The position numbers and the translations under genes are program-made. A stretch of 64,000 bases of DNA from Dyadobacter sp. CY326 (GTDB lineage Bacteria > Bacteroidota > Bacteroidia > Cytophagales > Spirosomataceae), in the NCBI RefSeq assembly GCF_021390515.1, contig NZ_JAJUXI010000005.1, positions 434,001-498,000 on the forward strand. Direction: 5' to 3'. Positions within the stretch are counted from its first letter, which is position 1, and every line of letters begins with the position of its first letter. The notes beneath the pieces are model-generated. The model saw only the letters and a list, made by a program, of their open reading frames with translations. It was not told the DNA's origin and did no database searches. Positions 8,495 through 18,212 of the stretch are shown piece by piece.

Positions 8495-9301
8495 ATGAAA
8501 AAATTTTATATTTCTTCATTGTGGTTCTTTGTGTATGTCATCCTTTGCAGTCTCTTCTTTCTGACTTCCATCAGCAGCTGCATTGCGCCGAAAAAAATGG
8601 TCTATTTCCAAGGCGACTCCTTACCATCCATTGATACGATCAGACAAGCTTACGTGCCGATCATTCAAAAAAATGACATGCTTTCGGTCGTCGTCGGAAG
8701 TTTGAATCCCGAAGCAAATGAGATTTTCAATATGGCCAGCTTACGCTCCGCCCCACCCACCGGAAACGGAAATAACGGACCCAGCGTACAACCCGCAGGT
8801 TATCTGGTTGCCGGAGACGGAAGCGTCGAACTTCCGTTGATTGGTAAAGTGAAAGTGGCAGGGCTTGAAGTGCAGGCCGCGGCAGATTCGTTGAACAGAC
8901 GCCTGAAAAAATATCTGAAAGCGCCGTCCGTGAGTGTTTACATCATCAATTTTAAGGTTTCTGTGTTGGGTGAAGTCAATCAGCCTGCGGTTTACACGGT
9001 TGCCGATGGCAAAATAACGCTTCCGGAAGCACTGAGTTTAGCAGGCGATCTTACTATATACGGAAAACGCGACAATGTGATGATTGTCAGAGAGGAAAAC
9101 GGGCTTAGGTCCTATACCCGGGTCGACCTCACTTCCCGACACATCTTCGATTCTCCCTACTATTATCTTCACAAAAATGACCTGGTCTATGTTGAACCCA
9201 CCAAAGCGCGGCTAACCGGCGCAGACAGGACTTATCAGGTTCTTCCCCTGGTCCTTAGCGTCGTGACCGCTGTATCCTTGATATTATTCAGATTCCTATA
9301 A
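8495..9301 (+). CDS. polysaccharide export outer-membrane lipoprotein (Wza-like)
   Basis: A 268-residue protein with a signal peptide ending in the lipobox LTSISSC, a Poly_export domain (about residues 55-150, including GYLVAGDGSVELPLIGKV) and an SLBB-like segment (VSVLGEVNQPAVYTVADGKI). A C-terminal hydrophobic helix follows YVEPTKARLT, the usual place for the Wza barrel helix. Wza-type proteins form the outer-membrane channel for capsule or exopolysaccharide. It is the first gene of the cluster, 44 bp ahead of the Wzc-like kinase gene, and follows a putative LytTR operator. Confidence 0.92.
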   Translation: MKKFYISSLWFFVYVILCSLFFLTSISSCIAPKKMVYFQGDSLPSIDTIRQAYVPIIQKNDMLSVVVGSLNPEANEIFNMASLRSAPPTGNGNNGPSVQPAGYLVAGDGSVELPLIGKVKVAGLEVQAAADSLNRRLKKYLKAPSVSVYIINFKVSVLGEVNQPAVYTVADGKITLPEALSLAGDLTIYGKRDNVMIVREENGLRSYTRVDLTSRHIFDSPYYYLHKNDLVYVEPTKARLTGADRTYQVLPLVLSVVTAVSLILFRFL

Positions 9302-9345
9302 ATGCAGTAGGTAAAGTCAGCAACAAACCGTTAACAAATACTTTT

Positions 9346-11703
9346 ATGGAAGACAGAATCGGGAACCGTTTTTATGGAAACCCTCCGGCACACAAGAAGT
9401 TTAATCTTAAAAGTTATCTCAGCCAGTATGCAAAATATTGGTATCTGTTCGCTGTCTCATTCCCGCTTTGCTTTGCAGCCGCCTATTATTATTTGCAAAC
9501 AACACAGCCCGTCTATTTGTCCAGCACCACATTGCTTATCAAGGAGCAGGAATCGGAAATGGGGAGTGGAAAGGCTATTATGGATGAAATGGTGCAGTTT
9601 GACGGTAACAAATCATTGGAAAATGAAATGGGCATCCTGCGCTCCAAGTTGCTGATGGGTCTCGTTGCAAAAGAATTGGGACTAGACATTGCATATAACA
9701 CGAAAGACGGCATGCGGACCATTGACCTGTACGGCCAGAGCCCGATCAAAGTGAATGCAGAGATCGTTTCGCCCTATGCGCTCGCAAATCCAATGATCAT
9801 TCATTTGGTTGAAAATAACAAGTTCACAATCAACGATATGCCCCGCACATACAGGCTTGGCGATAAGCTCCGGACACCGTGGGGACTGATCTCGATCACC
9901 AAGGGCTCAGCGTCTCCTTACCGGGACATTCAGGTGAATTTTGCTGACCTGGCAGGCATGACAAGAAACATGCTGGGCAGCCTTAATGTAAAAGTCTTAT
10001 ATCCCGAAAGCACATTGTTGGAACTGACTTTTGAAGACGTCTCCGTGCACCGAGGCAAAGATGTTTTGAACAAATTGCTTGACGTATATGTACAAACGTC
10101 ACTTCACGATAAGAACAGCGAAGCATCCAACACGCTCAAATTTATTGAAAGCCGGCTGGGCCTGATCACAGGTGAATTACAGAATGTTGAGAAAGATGTT
10201 GAAGTTTATAAAAAGTCGAGAGGATTGACTGATATCAGCGCAGAATCGCAATTATTCCTGACCAATATCACAGAAAATGATGTGAAACTGAATGAGATCA
10301 ATACGAAAATCAACATTCTTGAAAGCGTAGACCGGTTTATTCGCAATCCCGAAGCCAGCAAGCGCCCGCCGGCCACATACATGATCGATGACCCGATTCT
10401 GGTTTCTTTACTTACCAAATACAACGAACTGAATTTGCAACGCGAGCGCTATGCCCTGACAACGGAAGCCGATAACCCGCTTGTGGAAACCATTTCGACT
10501 CAAATGAATGAAACGAGACAGGGAATTTTGGAAAACGTTCAAAACCTGCGCCGAGGAATGGATGTCACGAAAAGCAACCTGGAAGGAATTAACACGCGGT
10601 TTTCATCCGGGTTGAGAAGCATTCCTCGAAAAGAGCGTGAATATGTCGGCATTAAAAGGCAGCAAACCATTAAGGAAAATCTTTACTTGTATTTATTGCA
10701 AAAAAGGGAAGAAACCGCACTGGCCTACGCTTCCACAGTGACAGACAGTCGCCTCATTGACACGCCAATGTCCAGCAGCGTGCCCATTAAGCCCAAACGT
10801 TCAACCATATGGATCGGCAGCGGACTGGCCAGCATCATTTTCCCGCTCATTTTAATCAACCTTTTGCTGATGCTCGACACGAAAGTGAATGACCGTCAGG
10901 AGATTGAGGAAATAACCCAAACGGCCATTCTCGGTGAAATTGGCATAATGAAAAAGAAACGAGGGCAAAAAGTTTCGGAATCCGTTTTCAAAATCGGCAG
11001 CCGGAGCAAGGTTTCAGAGCAAGTCAGAGCACTGCGAACGAACCTGCAATATTTAGGCGATGGAAAATGCAGGGTGATCATGATCACCTCGACCATCAGC
11101 AATGAAGGCAAGAGCTTTATCAGCTCCAATCTTGCCGCCAGTCTCGCCTATTCTGACAAGCGCGTCATTTTGCTTGGTCTGGATTTGCGGAAGCCCTCAT
11201 TGCATGAATATCTTGAAATCTCAAATAAAACGGGTGTTACCAATTATCTGATCAATAAAATGGAGATTGACGAGTTGGTACAAAACACAGGGATTCACCC
11301 AAAATTTGACGTTATTCCCAGCGGTCCGCAGCCTCCTAATCCTTCTGAATTACTCACAAACGGCCGTCTTAACACATTGATCGCAGAATTAAGGACAAGA
11401 TACGATTACGTGCTGATTGACTCACCTCCTTATGCACTCGTGACGGACAGCGCACTGATTTCGGAACACACGGATGCCAATTTGTACGTGATCCGCTACA
11501 ATTACACGCTGCTTGAACACCTCAGAAGTGTTCGCGAACTGAAATTGACCAAACGCATTGCCAATCTAAGCATTGTTTACAACGGTGTCAACGGCGGCTC
11601 TGATTATGGTTATGGCTACGGATATTTCAGCGAGGCAAATGCTCTTCCATCAATTGAAACAACGACCGCGAGTCAGGAAGAGCCGCTGGGCACGGCAAGC
11701 TAA
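9346..11703 (+). CDS. polysaccharide co-polymerase and tyrosine autokinase (Wzc-like)
   Basis: A 785-residue inner-membrane protein. A Wzz domain lies between two membrane helices (around residues 30-50 and 490-510) with a long coiled-coil region. A cytoplasmic BY-kinase domain has Walker A STISNEGKSF (Lys589), Walker A' LGLDLRKPS and Walker B YVLIDSPP. The C terminus carries a short Tyr cluster (YGYGYGYF), the autophosphorylation tail. Such proteins set chain length and couple polymerisation to export through the Wza channel encoded just upstream. Confident. Confidence 0.93.
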   Translation: MEDRIGNRFYGNPPAHKKFNLKSYLSQYAKYWYLFAVSFPLCFAAAYYYLQTTQPVYLSSTTLLIKEQESEMGSGKAIMDEMVQFDGNKSLENEMGILRSKLLMGLVAKELGLDIAYNTKDGMRTIDLYGQSPIKVNAEIVSPYALANPMIIHLVENNKFTINDMPRTYRLGDKLRTPWGLISITKGSASPYRDIQVNFADLAGMTRNMLGSLNVKVLYPESTLLELTFEDVSVHRGKDVLNKLLDVYVQTSLHDKNSEASNTLKFIESRLGLITGELQNVEKDVEVYKKSRGLTDISAESQLFLTNITENDVKLNEINTKINILESVDRFIRNPEASKRPPATYMIDDPILVSLLTKYNELNLQRERYALTTEADNPLVETISTQMNETRQGILENVQNLRRGMDVTKSNLEGINTRFSSGLRSIPRKEREYVGIKRQQTIKENLYLYLLQKREETALAYASTVTDSRLIDTPMSSSVPIKPKRSTIWIGSGLASIIFPLILINLLLMLDTKVNDRQEIEEITQTAILGEIGIMKKKRGQKVSESVFKIGSRSKVSEQVRALRTNLQYLGDGKCRVIMITSTISNEGKSFISSNLAASLAYSDKRVILLGLDLRKPSLHEYLEISNKTGVTNYLINKMEIDELVQNTGIHPKFDVIPSGPQPPNPSELLTNGRLNTLIAELRTRYDYVLIDSPPYALVTDSALISEHTDANLYVIRYNYTLLEHLRSVRELKLTKRIANLSIVYNGVNGGSDYGYGYGYFSEANALPSIETTTASQEEPLGTAS

Positions 11704-11788
11704 GAAGACAGATTTCGAGCAAGTGAAAGGGCGCGTATAAGCCTGAGCGGCGAAAAGACATTTAACCTAACCAACCACAGAACGGATT

Positions 11789-13078
11789 ATGGATAGCATG
11801 CAGGCAGCGTATTCAAAAGCTTTTCACTGGGGCAAACTTATCGCGCTTGCGGGCACGACGCAGGCTGTGGTCCAGGGCTTGGGCTTGCTGACAGGCATCT
11901 TCATAATCCGCTTGCTTCCTGTGCAGGAATATGCGTATTACACGATTGCAAACACTGTTTTTGGAACAATGGCCCTGCTGTCAGACAGCGGCATCAACAA
12001 CGGAGTCATGGCTCAGGGAGGACAGGTCTGGCAAAGTCCGCAGCGCCTGGGCAGCGTGCTCTCGACGGGTTTGAGGCTTAGACGCAAGTTCGCAAGCATT
12101 AATCTGCTGTTCTCCATTCCGGTGCTCATTTTTTTTCTGATGCGCCAGGGTGCAGGCTGGCCGCAATCGCTGCTGATTGCAGCTTCATTGATCCCCGCAT
12201 TTGCGGCCACATTGAGCGATTCCGTTCTCGAAATTCCCTTCAAGCTGCACCAGGAAATCAAGTATTTGCAAGTTAACCAGCTGGTGGTCAGCCTGGGAAG
12301 GTTTATACTGAGTGTGCTGCTCCTCATTGCTTTTCCATGGACGTTCGTGTCGTTATTGAGCAATGGCATTCCCCGGCTTTACGGGAATTTTAAGTTAAGA
12401 CAACGCCTTGCGCCGCTGGCCGACGTGATGCAACCTGTTGACAATGAAGCGAATCAGCAAATGGTAAAAATGGTCAAGCGGACGCTTCCTTTGACATTGT
12501 TTTACGCCTATTCCAGTCAGATTGTCATTTGGCTCGTGTCGCTTTCAGGAACTACGACTGCGGTGGCGCAGATTGGTGCATTAGGGAGAATTTCCACGAT
12601 TCTGAGCATTGTCAGCATTCTTTTTGCGACGATGATCATTCCAAGATTTGCCCGTTTGGCAAGTGACCGCAAAGCATTGTTTGCGAAGCTTTTGCAAATA
12701 ATCATAGGCCTCACAACAGTTTGTTTGTTGCTGATCTTAACGTGCCATCAATTCTCCCATGCCATTTTGTCGATTTTGGGAAAAGAATACGCTGCACTGG
12801 ACATTGCACTTGTTTTGAGCGTTGCCGGCGGCGCGATCAACCTTGTCAGCGGCGCTTTATACGGACTTTATTCCAGCCGCGGCTGGACAATTCAACCATT
12901 CATTTCAATAGGCCTCAGTTTGGCAGGAATGCTGGCCGGCATTGTTCTACTCAACGTTTCGACTCTGCATGGAGTGCTGATTTTCAACCTTTTATCAGCC
13001 TCCCTGCAATTGTTGATTAATCTTACGTTTTGCGGTTACAAAATTTCAAAACTTCCTGTAAACGTTCGCGCCTTATGA
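11789..13078 (+). CDS. Wzx-like polysaccharide flippase
   Basis: A 429-residue, highly hydrophobic protein with about twelve predicted membrane helices, of the polysaccharide transporter/MATE-like superfamily. Typical features are the N-terminal amphipathic start with GTTQAVVQGLGLLTGIFIIRLL and the QEYAYYTIANTVFG stretch. It would flip lipid-linked repeat units to the periplasm for the Wzy-like polymerase at 21588. The stop codon overlaps the next start (ATGA). No motif fixes the substrate. Confidence 0.85.
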   Translation: MDSMQAAYSKAFHWGKLIALAGTTQAVVQGLGLLTGIFIIRLLPVQEYAYYTIANTVFGTMALLSDSGINNGVMAQGGQVWQSPQRLGSVLSTGLRLRRKFASINLLFSIPVLIFFLMRQGAGWPQSLLIAASLIPAFAATLSDSVLEIPFKLHQEIKYLQVNQLVVSLGRFILSVLLLIAFPWTFVSLLSNGIPRLYGNFKLRQRLAPLADVMQPVDNEANQQMVKMVKRTLPLTLFYAYSSQIVIWLVSLSGTTTAVAQIGALGRISTILSIVSILFATMIIPRFARLASDRKALFAKLLQIIIGLTTVCLLLILTCHQFSHAILSILGKEYAALDIALVLSVAGGAINLVSGALYGLYSSRGWTIQPFISIGLSLAGMLAGIVLLNVSTLHGVLIFNLLSASLQLLINLTFCGYKISKLPVNVRAL

Positions 13079-13908
13079 GCATTGACGTGCTGGTAAAAGT
13101 TGCTATGCTGATTGGTTTGTTTGTAAGTTACAATTTGTGGCTGCACTTTTTTCCAATCACAAAAACAGCGTTTTACGATAACATTGAGCGCACGGAAGAA
13201 TATCTGTTTTCAGGAAAAAACTATACACACGTTTTCGTTGGTTCGGGTCTTATCGGGGGATTTCAAAACAATGCGTTAAAGCATTCATTCAAACTTTTTT
13301 TCCCCTATTACGGCAGCTGCACGGGCATTGAGATCATTGCTTTATCCCAAAAAATCCCGGACGTGCTGCTCGTGGAAACCAACTATATTTTCAAAGGAAT
13401 CAATCAGGAATTAATCGAGAAAGTTTTTGCCAAACATGCTGAATTAAAGCGCTTTCTGCCTTTTTTACTCAAAAAAAATCAGCCGCTGAATCTGCTTAAA
13501 TCACTTATAAAAAGAGTTTTAGGCAAGAATAAAGAGAGAGATGCGGATCTGGGCGAAAAGAATGAGCAAGCATTGACCATGTTTATCAATTTGTACAACG
13601 AGCTTCCCAATGTTGATAAATTCCGCAGTGACATTGAAAGGCTGAAAAGCAACATTGACCTCATTGTTTCGAGAGGGTGCCAGGTCATTTTTTTCGAAAG
13701 CCCGATGGACCCTGTGCTCGAAAATGCATCGCTGTTCGCATTCCAGCGCGACGTTTTGAAAATCGTGTTCAGCCCAGGCCAATTCCGATGGATCGCACCG
13801 GATTTGCTTGAAAAATATGAAACCGAAGACGGGATACACCTGACCGTCGGCAGCTCGCAAAAGTTTGCAGGCTACATCGTTCGGCAAATTACAGAAAACA
13901 TTGTGTGA
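13075..13908 (+). CDS. membrane-anchored SGNH-like protein of unknown activity
   Basis: A 277-residue protein starting at the ATGA overlap (MSIDVLVKVAMLIGLFVSY), with a single N-terminal membrane anchor. The rest resembles SGNH-fold proteins: strand plus turn HVFVGSGLIGGF where GDS would stand, strand VIFFESPMDP, and a C-terminal DGIHLT that fits the Asp-x-x-His block. In exopolysaccharide loci such proteins often add or remove O-acyl groups. The GSG in place of GDS leaves catalysis open. The family is suggested by pattern only. Confidence 0.55.
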   Translation: MSIDVLVKVAMLIGLFVSYNLWLHFFPITKTAFYDNIERTEEYLFSGKNYTHVFVGSGLIGGFQNNALKHSFKLFFPYYGSCTGIEIIALSQKIPDVLLVETNYIFKGINQELIEKVFAKHAELKRFLPFLLKKNQPLNLLKSLIKRVLGKNKERDADLGEKNEQALTMFINLYNELPNVDKFRSDIERLKSNIDLIVSRGCQVIFFESPMDPVLENASLFAFQRDVLKIVFSPGQFRWIAPDLLEKYETEDGIHLTVGSSQKFAGYIVRQITENIV

Positions 13909-13925
13909 CATTTTATATCAAAAAG

Positions 13926-14876
13926 ATGAATTCAGTAGTATGCACCCTGTTTGAAGGCCATTATCATTACGGCGTGGCTGCCCTGGTCAACTCCTTGTTT
14001 AAGCATGGTTTCAAAGGCGATTTTTATGCTGGATATCGCGGTGAGTTGCCGGAATGGGCCAGGGATGGTAAAAAAACAAAGATTTTCGAGTGGGAAAACT
14101 GCACGACCGTTGTCATTTCAAAAGAGCTCAATGTTCATTTTCTGCCTTTGACAACGAAATATCACTTCTGCAATTACAAGCCGGATTTTGTCATTCAGCT
14201 TCGCACACATCTGGACAATAGCGTCTCGGGCGTGTTCTATTTTGATCCTGACATTGTCATTAAATGCCGGTGGTCGTTTTATGAGGAATGGCTCACCATT
14301 GGCGTTCCGCTGGTGCACGAAATCACAAACAATGACATGCCCGCAACGCATCCGGTCCGGAAAATGTGGATGAAAATGATTAAAGATCAAGGACTTGAAG
14401 TTAAAACAGATTTGCAATCCTATCTTAACTCCGGCTTCTGGGCTGTCAAAAAGGATGACTTGCAATTCGCTTATCTGTTCAAAAAGTTCGTGGAAGTTTC
14501 TGAATCGGAATACAAAATGAACCTGGCCGATTTTTCATTCGAGCTGGACAGGACCAACCCGTTTTTTGCCAAAGATCAGGACGCATTCAACATTGCTGCC
14601 ATGTGCACCGACGTCGCCATCAGCGAATACGGACCAGAAGGAATGGATCTCGTGCTCGGCGGAATGCTCATGTCACACGCCATTGGCAATCCCAAGCCAT
14701 GGAAAAAGCAATATTTCAGGAATTTCCTGAAAGGCTCGCCCCCGACCATGGCCGACAGAGAATACTGGAACAATGCAAACGCGACCATTAAACTTTACTC
14801 AGATTCCTATCTGAAAATGCGGAGGACAGAACTAAAAATCTCGGCTTTTCTGGGCAGGTTTTACAGACGATATTAA
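13926..14876 (+). CDS. GT-A fold glycosyltransferase-like protein
   Basis: A 316-residue protein beginning MNSVVCTLFEGHYHYGVAAL, typical of the first strand and helix of GT-A enzymes. The metal-binding DxD lies in FYFDPDIVIKCRW and an acceptor-side segment is LNSGFWAVKKDD. A GTG at 13905 overlapping the previous stop is a possible longer start, but the conserved strand begins at 13926. It sits in the exopolysaccharide operon between the SGNH-like protein and two acyltransferases. The sugar is unknown. Confidence 0.75.
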   Translation: MNSVVCTLFEGHYHYGVAALVNSLFKHGFKGDFYAGYRGELPEWARDGKKTKIFEWENCTTVVISKELNVHFLPLTTKYHFCNYKPDFVIQLRTHLDNSVSGVFYFDPDIVIKCRWSFYEEWLTIGVPLVHEITNNDMPATHPVRKMWMKMIKDQGLEVKTDLQSYLNSGFWAVKKDDLQFAYLFKKFVEVSESEYKMNLADFSFELDRTNPFFAKDQDAFNIAAMCTDVAISEYGPEGMDLVLGGMLMSHAIGNPKPWKKQYFRNFLKGSPPTMADREYWNNANATIKLYSDSYLKMRRTELKISAFLGRFYRRY

Positions 14877-14883
14877 CAAGATA

Positions 14884-15423
14884 ATGAGACGTTTCCTGTC
14901 AGAATTCAGGCTTTATTTATGCAACCGTTGGGTTTGTTTTATTCCCAGCCACACCATTCGCCTGGGTTTTTACAAGCGCGTCATGCAGTTCGAAATTGGC
15001 GAAGGAAGCAACATTTTTTTGGGCTGCACATTCGACTGCGCAGGAAGTTTGCAGATCGGCCGCAATTCAGTGATCAATGCAAACTGCCGGATTGACAACC
15101 GCGGAGGAATCAGCATTGGCCAGAATGTTTCGATCTCCAATGACGTCATCATTTTGACCGCAGACCATGATATGGAAACGCTGGATTTGCAGGGAAGAAC
15201 AAGGGCAGTCGTCATTCAGGATTATGTCTGGATCGGCACACGGGCGATGATCATGCCGGGCATTGTGATTGGAAAAGGGGCCATTGTGGCAGCAGGAGCC
15301 ATTGCAACAAAGAATGTGAACCCTTTTGATGTGGTAGGCGGCATTCCGGCAAAGGTCATTAAACGGCGCCCGGAAAGCGAAACTTACCCTTACAATGCGT
15401 CTTTCAAAAGGTTATTTCAATGA
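14884..15423 (+). CDS. hexapeptide-repeat acyltransferase (WcaF/WbbJ type)
   Basis: A 179-residue left-handed beta-helix protein with repeats such as IGRNSVINANCRID and IGQNVSISNDVIIL. The catalytic His is in LTADHDMET, and the end has the GGIPAKVIKRR signature. These enzymes move an acetyl or similar group from acyl-CoA to a sugar hydroxyl. The next acyltransferase gene starts within its stop (ATGA), so the pair is translated together. Confidence 0.88.
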   Translation: MRRFLSEFRLYLCNRWVCFIPSHTIRLGFYKRVMQFEIGEGSNIFLGCTFDCAGSLQIGRNSVINANCRIDNRGGISIGQNVSISNDVIILTADHDMETLDLQGRTRAVVIQDYVWIGTRAMIMPGIVIGKGAIVAAGAIATKNVNPFDVVGGIPAKVIKRRPESETYPYNASFKRLFQ

Positions 15424-16001
15424 CGAAGATCTGGCAGAAATTCCTTTTTGTAATGTGGTCCAGATATGCTTTTAAAGTTGGCGCATTGCTTCGCAACGCA
15501 CTTTATCGCGTCAGGGGAATGCACATTGGCTCAAACACTTATTTGCCCAAAATATTTACAACCTGGCCGAATGCAGTGCATGTCGGCAACAATTGCAAAA
15601 TGGAACGAAACATCTTTTTCAAATATGACGGCATATGGAGTAGAAAGAAGTCCATATTCATTGATGATGAGGTGTTTATCGGCAATGGATGTGAGTTTAA
15701 CATCAGTCATTCCATCCACATTGGAAAGTATGCAAACATTGCATCAGGCTGCAAATTCATTGATCATGACCACGGAATTGTGCTTGGAAAAAGGATAGGA
15801 CCGCAACCCGGCACAAGTGAAATGATCATCATTGAAGAAGACGTCTGGCTCGGCAGCAATGTGGTTGTGCTGAAAGGCGTAACACTCGGGACCGGAGCGG
15901 TGATCGCGGCCGGAGCGGTCGTAACCAAGTCGGTTCCGGCCAATGAGATCTGGGGCGGCGTGCCCGCCAAAAAAATCGGAGAACGAAAGAATTATGGATA
16001 A
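15420..16001 (+). CDS. hexapeptide-repeat acyltransferase
   Basis: A 193-residue beta-helix acyltransferase with a short N-terminal helix (VMWSRYAFKVGALLRNALY), repeats such as VHVGNNCKMERNIFF and IHIGKYANIASGCKF, catalytic His in FIDHDHGI, and the closing GGVPAKKIGE. It overlaps the previous gene by four bases and the next by eight. It differs from its neighbour enough to suggest another acceptor site on the repeat unit. Confidence 0.88.
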   Translation: MTKIWQKFLFVMWSRYAFKVGALLRNALYRVRGMHIGSNTYLPKIFTTWPNAVHVGNNCKMERNIFFKYDGIWSRKKSIFIDDEVFIGNGCEFNISHSIHIGKYANIASGCKFIDHDHGIVLGKRIGPQPGTSEMIIIEEDVWLGSNVVVLKGVTLGTGAVIAAGAVVTKSVPANEIWGGVPAKKIGERKNYG

Positions 16002-17076
16002 CGAAAAATTGATCTTACACATTTCGGAAGTCGATATTGACCTCAACGGCGGAATGAGCCGCGTGGAATATCATTGGAAACGGGCTTTTGAAAACGCCGG
16101 TTTTCAGTTTATCCATGTCGGGCCCAGAGAAATTGGCAAAACGCTCCACAAATCACTTTTTGCGTTCAAAGCCTATCGTTACGCCATTAAAAGGAAGCTT
16201 AATCCCTGCGCCATCATTGTGCATGAGCCCGCAGCAATGTTTTTTGTAAGGGGAAAAACGCCGACATTCATTGAAAGTCATGGCATTGAAAGAAGAGGCT
16301 GGGAATATGAACTAAGCCGGGACATTAACAAGAATATTCCGCTCAGAACCAGAGTTTTATATCCGATATGGCGGCTGCTCTCCTGTGATCTCGGACTAAA
16401 AAAAGCGCACAAGCTGCTCCTGATCAATAGTGACGACAAACAGTTCGCGCTTAACCGCTACAATCGGAGACAGGAAGATATTTACGTTTTTAAAAACGGC
16501 ATTAACCCGGTTGAAACGGGCTCGGTGCCAAAGGATTTTACGGTGCTTTTTAACGGCAGCTGGATTCCCCGCAAAGGTTACACGGTCCTCATTGAAGCAG
16601 CAGCATTGCTTTCGAGAAAGGGAATCCATGTAAAATATCTGCTGATTGGCGGTGGAAAACCAAAAGAAGAAGTGCTAAGCTCTTGGCCAAAAGCGTTTTG
16701 GCCATCGATCCGGGTTGTAGACCAGTTTTCACCCGAAGAAGAAGTGAATTATCTGAGACAAGCTTCCATCGTCGTGCTGCCCAGCAGTTTTGAAGGTCAG
16801 CCGCTCAGCATTTTGCAGGCAATGGCTGCCGGAAAATGCTGTATCACAACCAATTGCTGCGGACAACGCGATTTCATCAAAGACAAAGTTACGGGCTTTT
16901 TGTTTGAGCCGGGCGACAGTGCTAAACTGGCTGAGCTCATTGCGCAATGCAAGCAATCGGCTGCGCTGATAGAAAAAATCGGAAATGCCGCACAACAGGC
17001 CGTGCTGAACAGGACGTGGGAAAATGTGTCTTCCGAAGTGGTTCAATTTGTTACTCAAAACCTTTCCACACCATGA
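15994..17076 (+). CDS. GT4-family glycosyltransferase
   Basis: A 360-residue GT-B protein (MDNEKLILHISEVDIDLNGG). The N-terminal half has the glycine-rich acceptor loop, and the C-terminal half shows FNGSWIPRKGYTVLIEAA and LPSSFEGQPLSILQAMAAG. The last motif is the EX7E nucleotide-sugar site, but its second Glu is Gln (EGQPLSILQ), which some active GT4 enzymes also show. The start is fixed by the eight-base overlap with the previous stop. Confidence 0.85.
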   Translation: MDNEKLILHISEVDIDLNGGMSRVEYHWKRAFENAGFQFIHVGPREIGKTLHKSLFAFKAYRYAIKRKLNPCAIIVHEPAAMFFVRGKTPTFIESHGIERRGWEYELSRDINKNIPLRTRVLYPIWRLLSCDLGLKKAHKLLLINSDDKQFALNRYNRRQEDIYVFKNGINPVETGSVPKDFTVLFNGSWIPRKGYTVLIEAAALLSRKGIHVKYLLIGGGKPKEEVLSSWPKAFWPSIRVVDQFSPEEEVNYLRQASIVVLPSSFEGQPLSILQAMAAGKCCITTNCCGQRDFIKDKVTGFLFEPGDSAKLAELIAQCKQSAALIEKIGNAAQQAVLNRTWENVSSEVVQFVTQNLSTP

Positions 17077-18212
17077 ATATCCTGTTTTTATGCTCGTCGC
17101 TGGAAAGCGGACGCGATGGTGTAGGGGATTATACACGCAGGCTCGCAGCAGCATTGCTGCGCCAGGGACATCAAAGTTGTATAGTCGCCTTGCACGACAG
17201 ACACCTCCCCACCGACCGCATGCACGGCACGCAATTCGATGAGCAACAGCAAGTTAATGTCCTCCGCTTGTCGTCCAGACTTTCCTGGAAAGACCGCCTC
17301 GAGGAAGTGGCGAGCTTCATGCTCGTGGTAGACCCAACCTGGATCAGCCTGCAATATGTGGCGTATGGATTCCAGGACAAGGGACTTCCGTGGAGCCTGG
17401 CCAATCAGATCAAAAAAATCACCAAGGAGCGGAACCTGCATATCATGTTCCACGAGCTTTGGCTGGACAAACCCGACAATTTCAAGCAAGAACTGACCTG
17501 GCGGACCCAGAAACAAATGATCCGTTACAGCATCAAGAAAATGAATCCAAAAGCCGTTAGTGCGACCATTCCTTTCAATATAAACAGGCTGGCGGAAATC
17601 GGCGTCAAAGCTTCACTGATTGAACTTTTTGGTAACATTCCTTACAAACCAGTTGCAAAAAGAGAAGGCTTACCAGCCGCCATGCCCGACGGAAAACTCA
17701 ATTTATTGTATTTCGGCGCCGCGCCAAAAGGTGAATTTCTGCACACGATGGTTCGGGATCTGATCACATTCTGCACAGTAACAGGCATTTCCATCCGGTT
17801 TACGATTGTATGCGGCGAAACTGCTGAAAAACAGAAATTTATTTCAGCGCTGAATAGCAAGCTTGCGCAGTTTGGCCTAAGCATTGTCGACGTGCCTTTT
17901 GCAACAACCGAACGCCTCAGCGAGCTGATGCAGCAATGCGATGTAGGCGTGTCGAGATCGGCCCCTTATTTATTTGGAAAAAGCGGGACAGCCATTGCAA
18001 TGCTCGAACACGGAATGCCCATTTGGGTTGCCCGATGGAACGGCACTGACCCGCTTTATTACAATTTCAGGACCGAGCTGATCTTTGATAATCTGCGCCA
18101 TGCCGCCAACGCGTCAGTGAACCGAACATTCAGTCCGCATCCGCTTTTGCCCAAAATTGCCAGCAACTTCCTGAACCATCTCAATGCTACTGAAATGATC
18201 GAAACTGCATGA
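17073..18212 (+). CDS. divergent GT-B glycosyltransferase
   Basis: A 379-residue protein starting at the ATGA overlap (MNILFLCSSLESGRDGVGDY), a typical GT-B N-terminal strand with glycine-rich loop. The C-terminal half contains LLYFGAAPKGEF and CDVGVSRSAPYLFGKSGTA, but no clear EX7E. The enzyme is a probable exopolysaccharide glycosyltransferase by fold and context; the donor sugar is unknown. Confidence 0.72.
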   Translation: MNILFLCSSLESGRDGVGDYTRRLAAALLRQGHQSCIVALHDRHLPTDRMHGTQFDEQQQVNVLRLSSRLSWKDRLEEVASFMLVVDPTWISLQYVAYGFQDKGLPWSLANQIKKITKERNLHIMFHELWLDKPDNFKQELTWRTQKQMIRYSIKKMNPKAVSATIPFNINRLAEIGVKASLIELFGNIPYKPVAKREGLPAAMPDGKLNLLYFGAAPKGEFLHTMVRDLITFCTVTGISIRFTIVCGETAEKQKFISALNSKLAQFGLSIVDVPFATTERLSELMQQCDVGVSRSAPYLFGKSGTAIAMLEHGMPIWVARWNGTDPLYYNFRTELIFDNLRHAANASVNRTFSPHPLLPKIASNFLNHLNATEMIETA

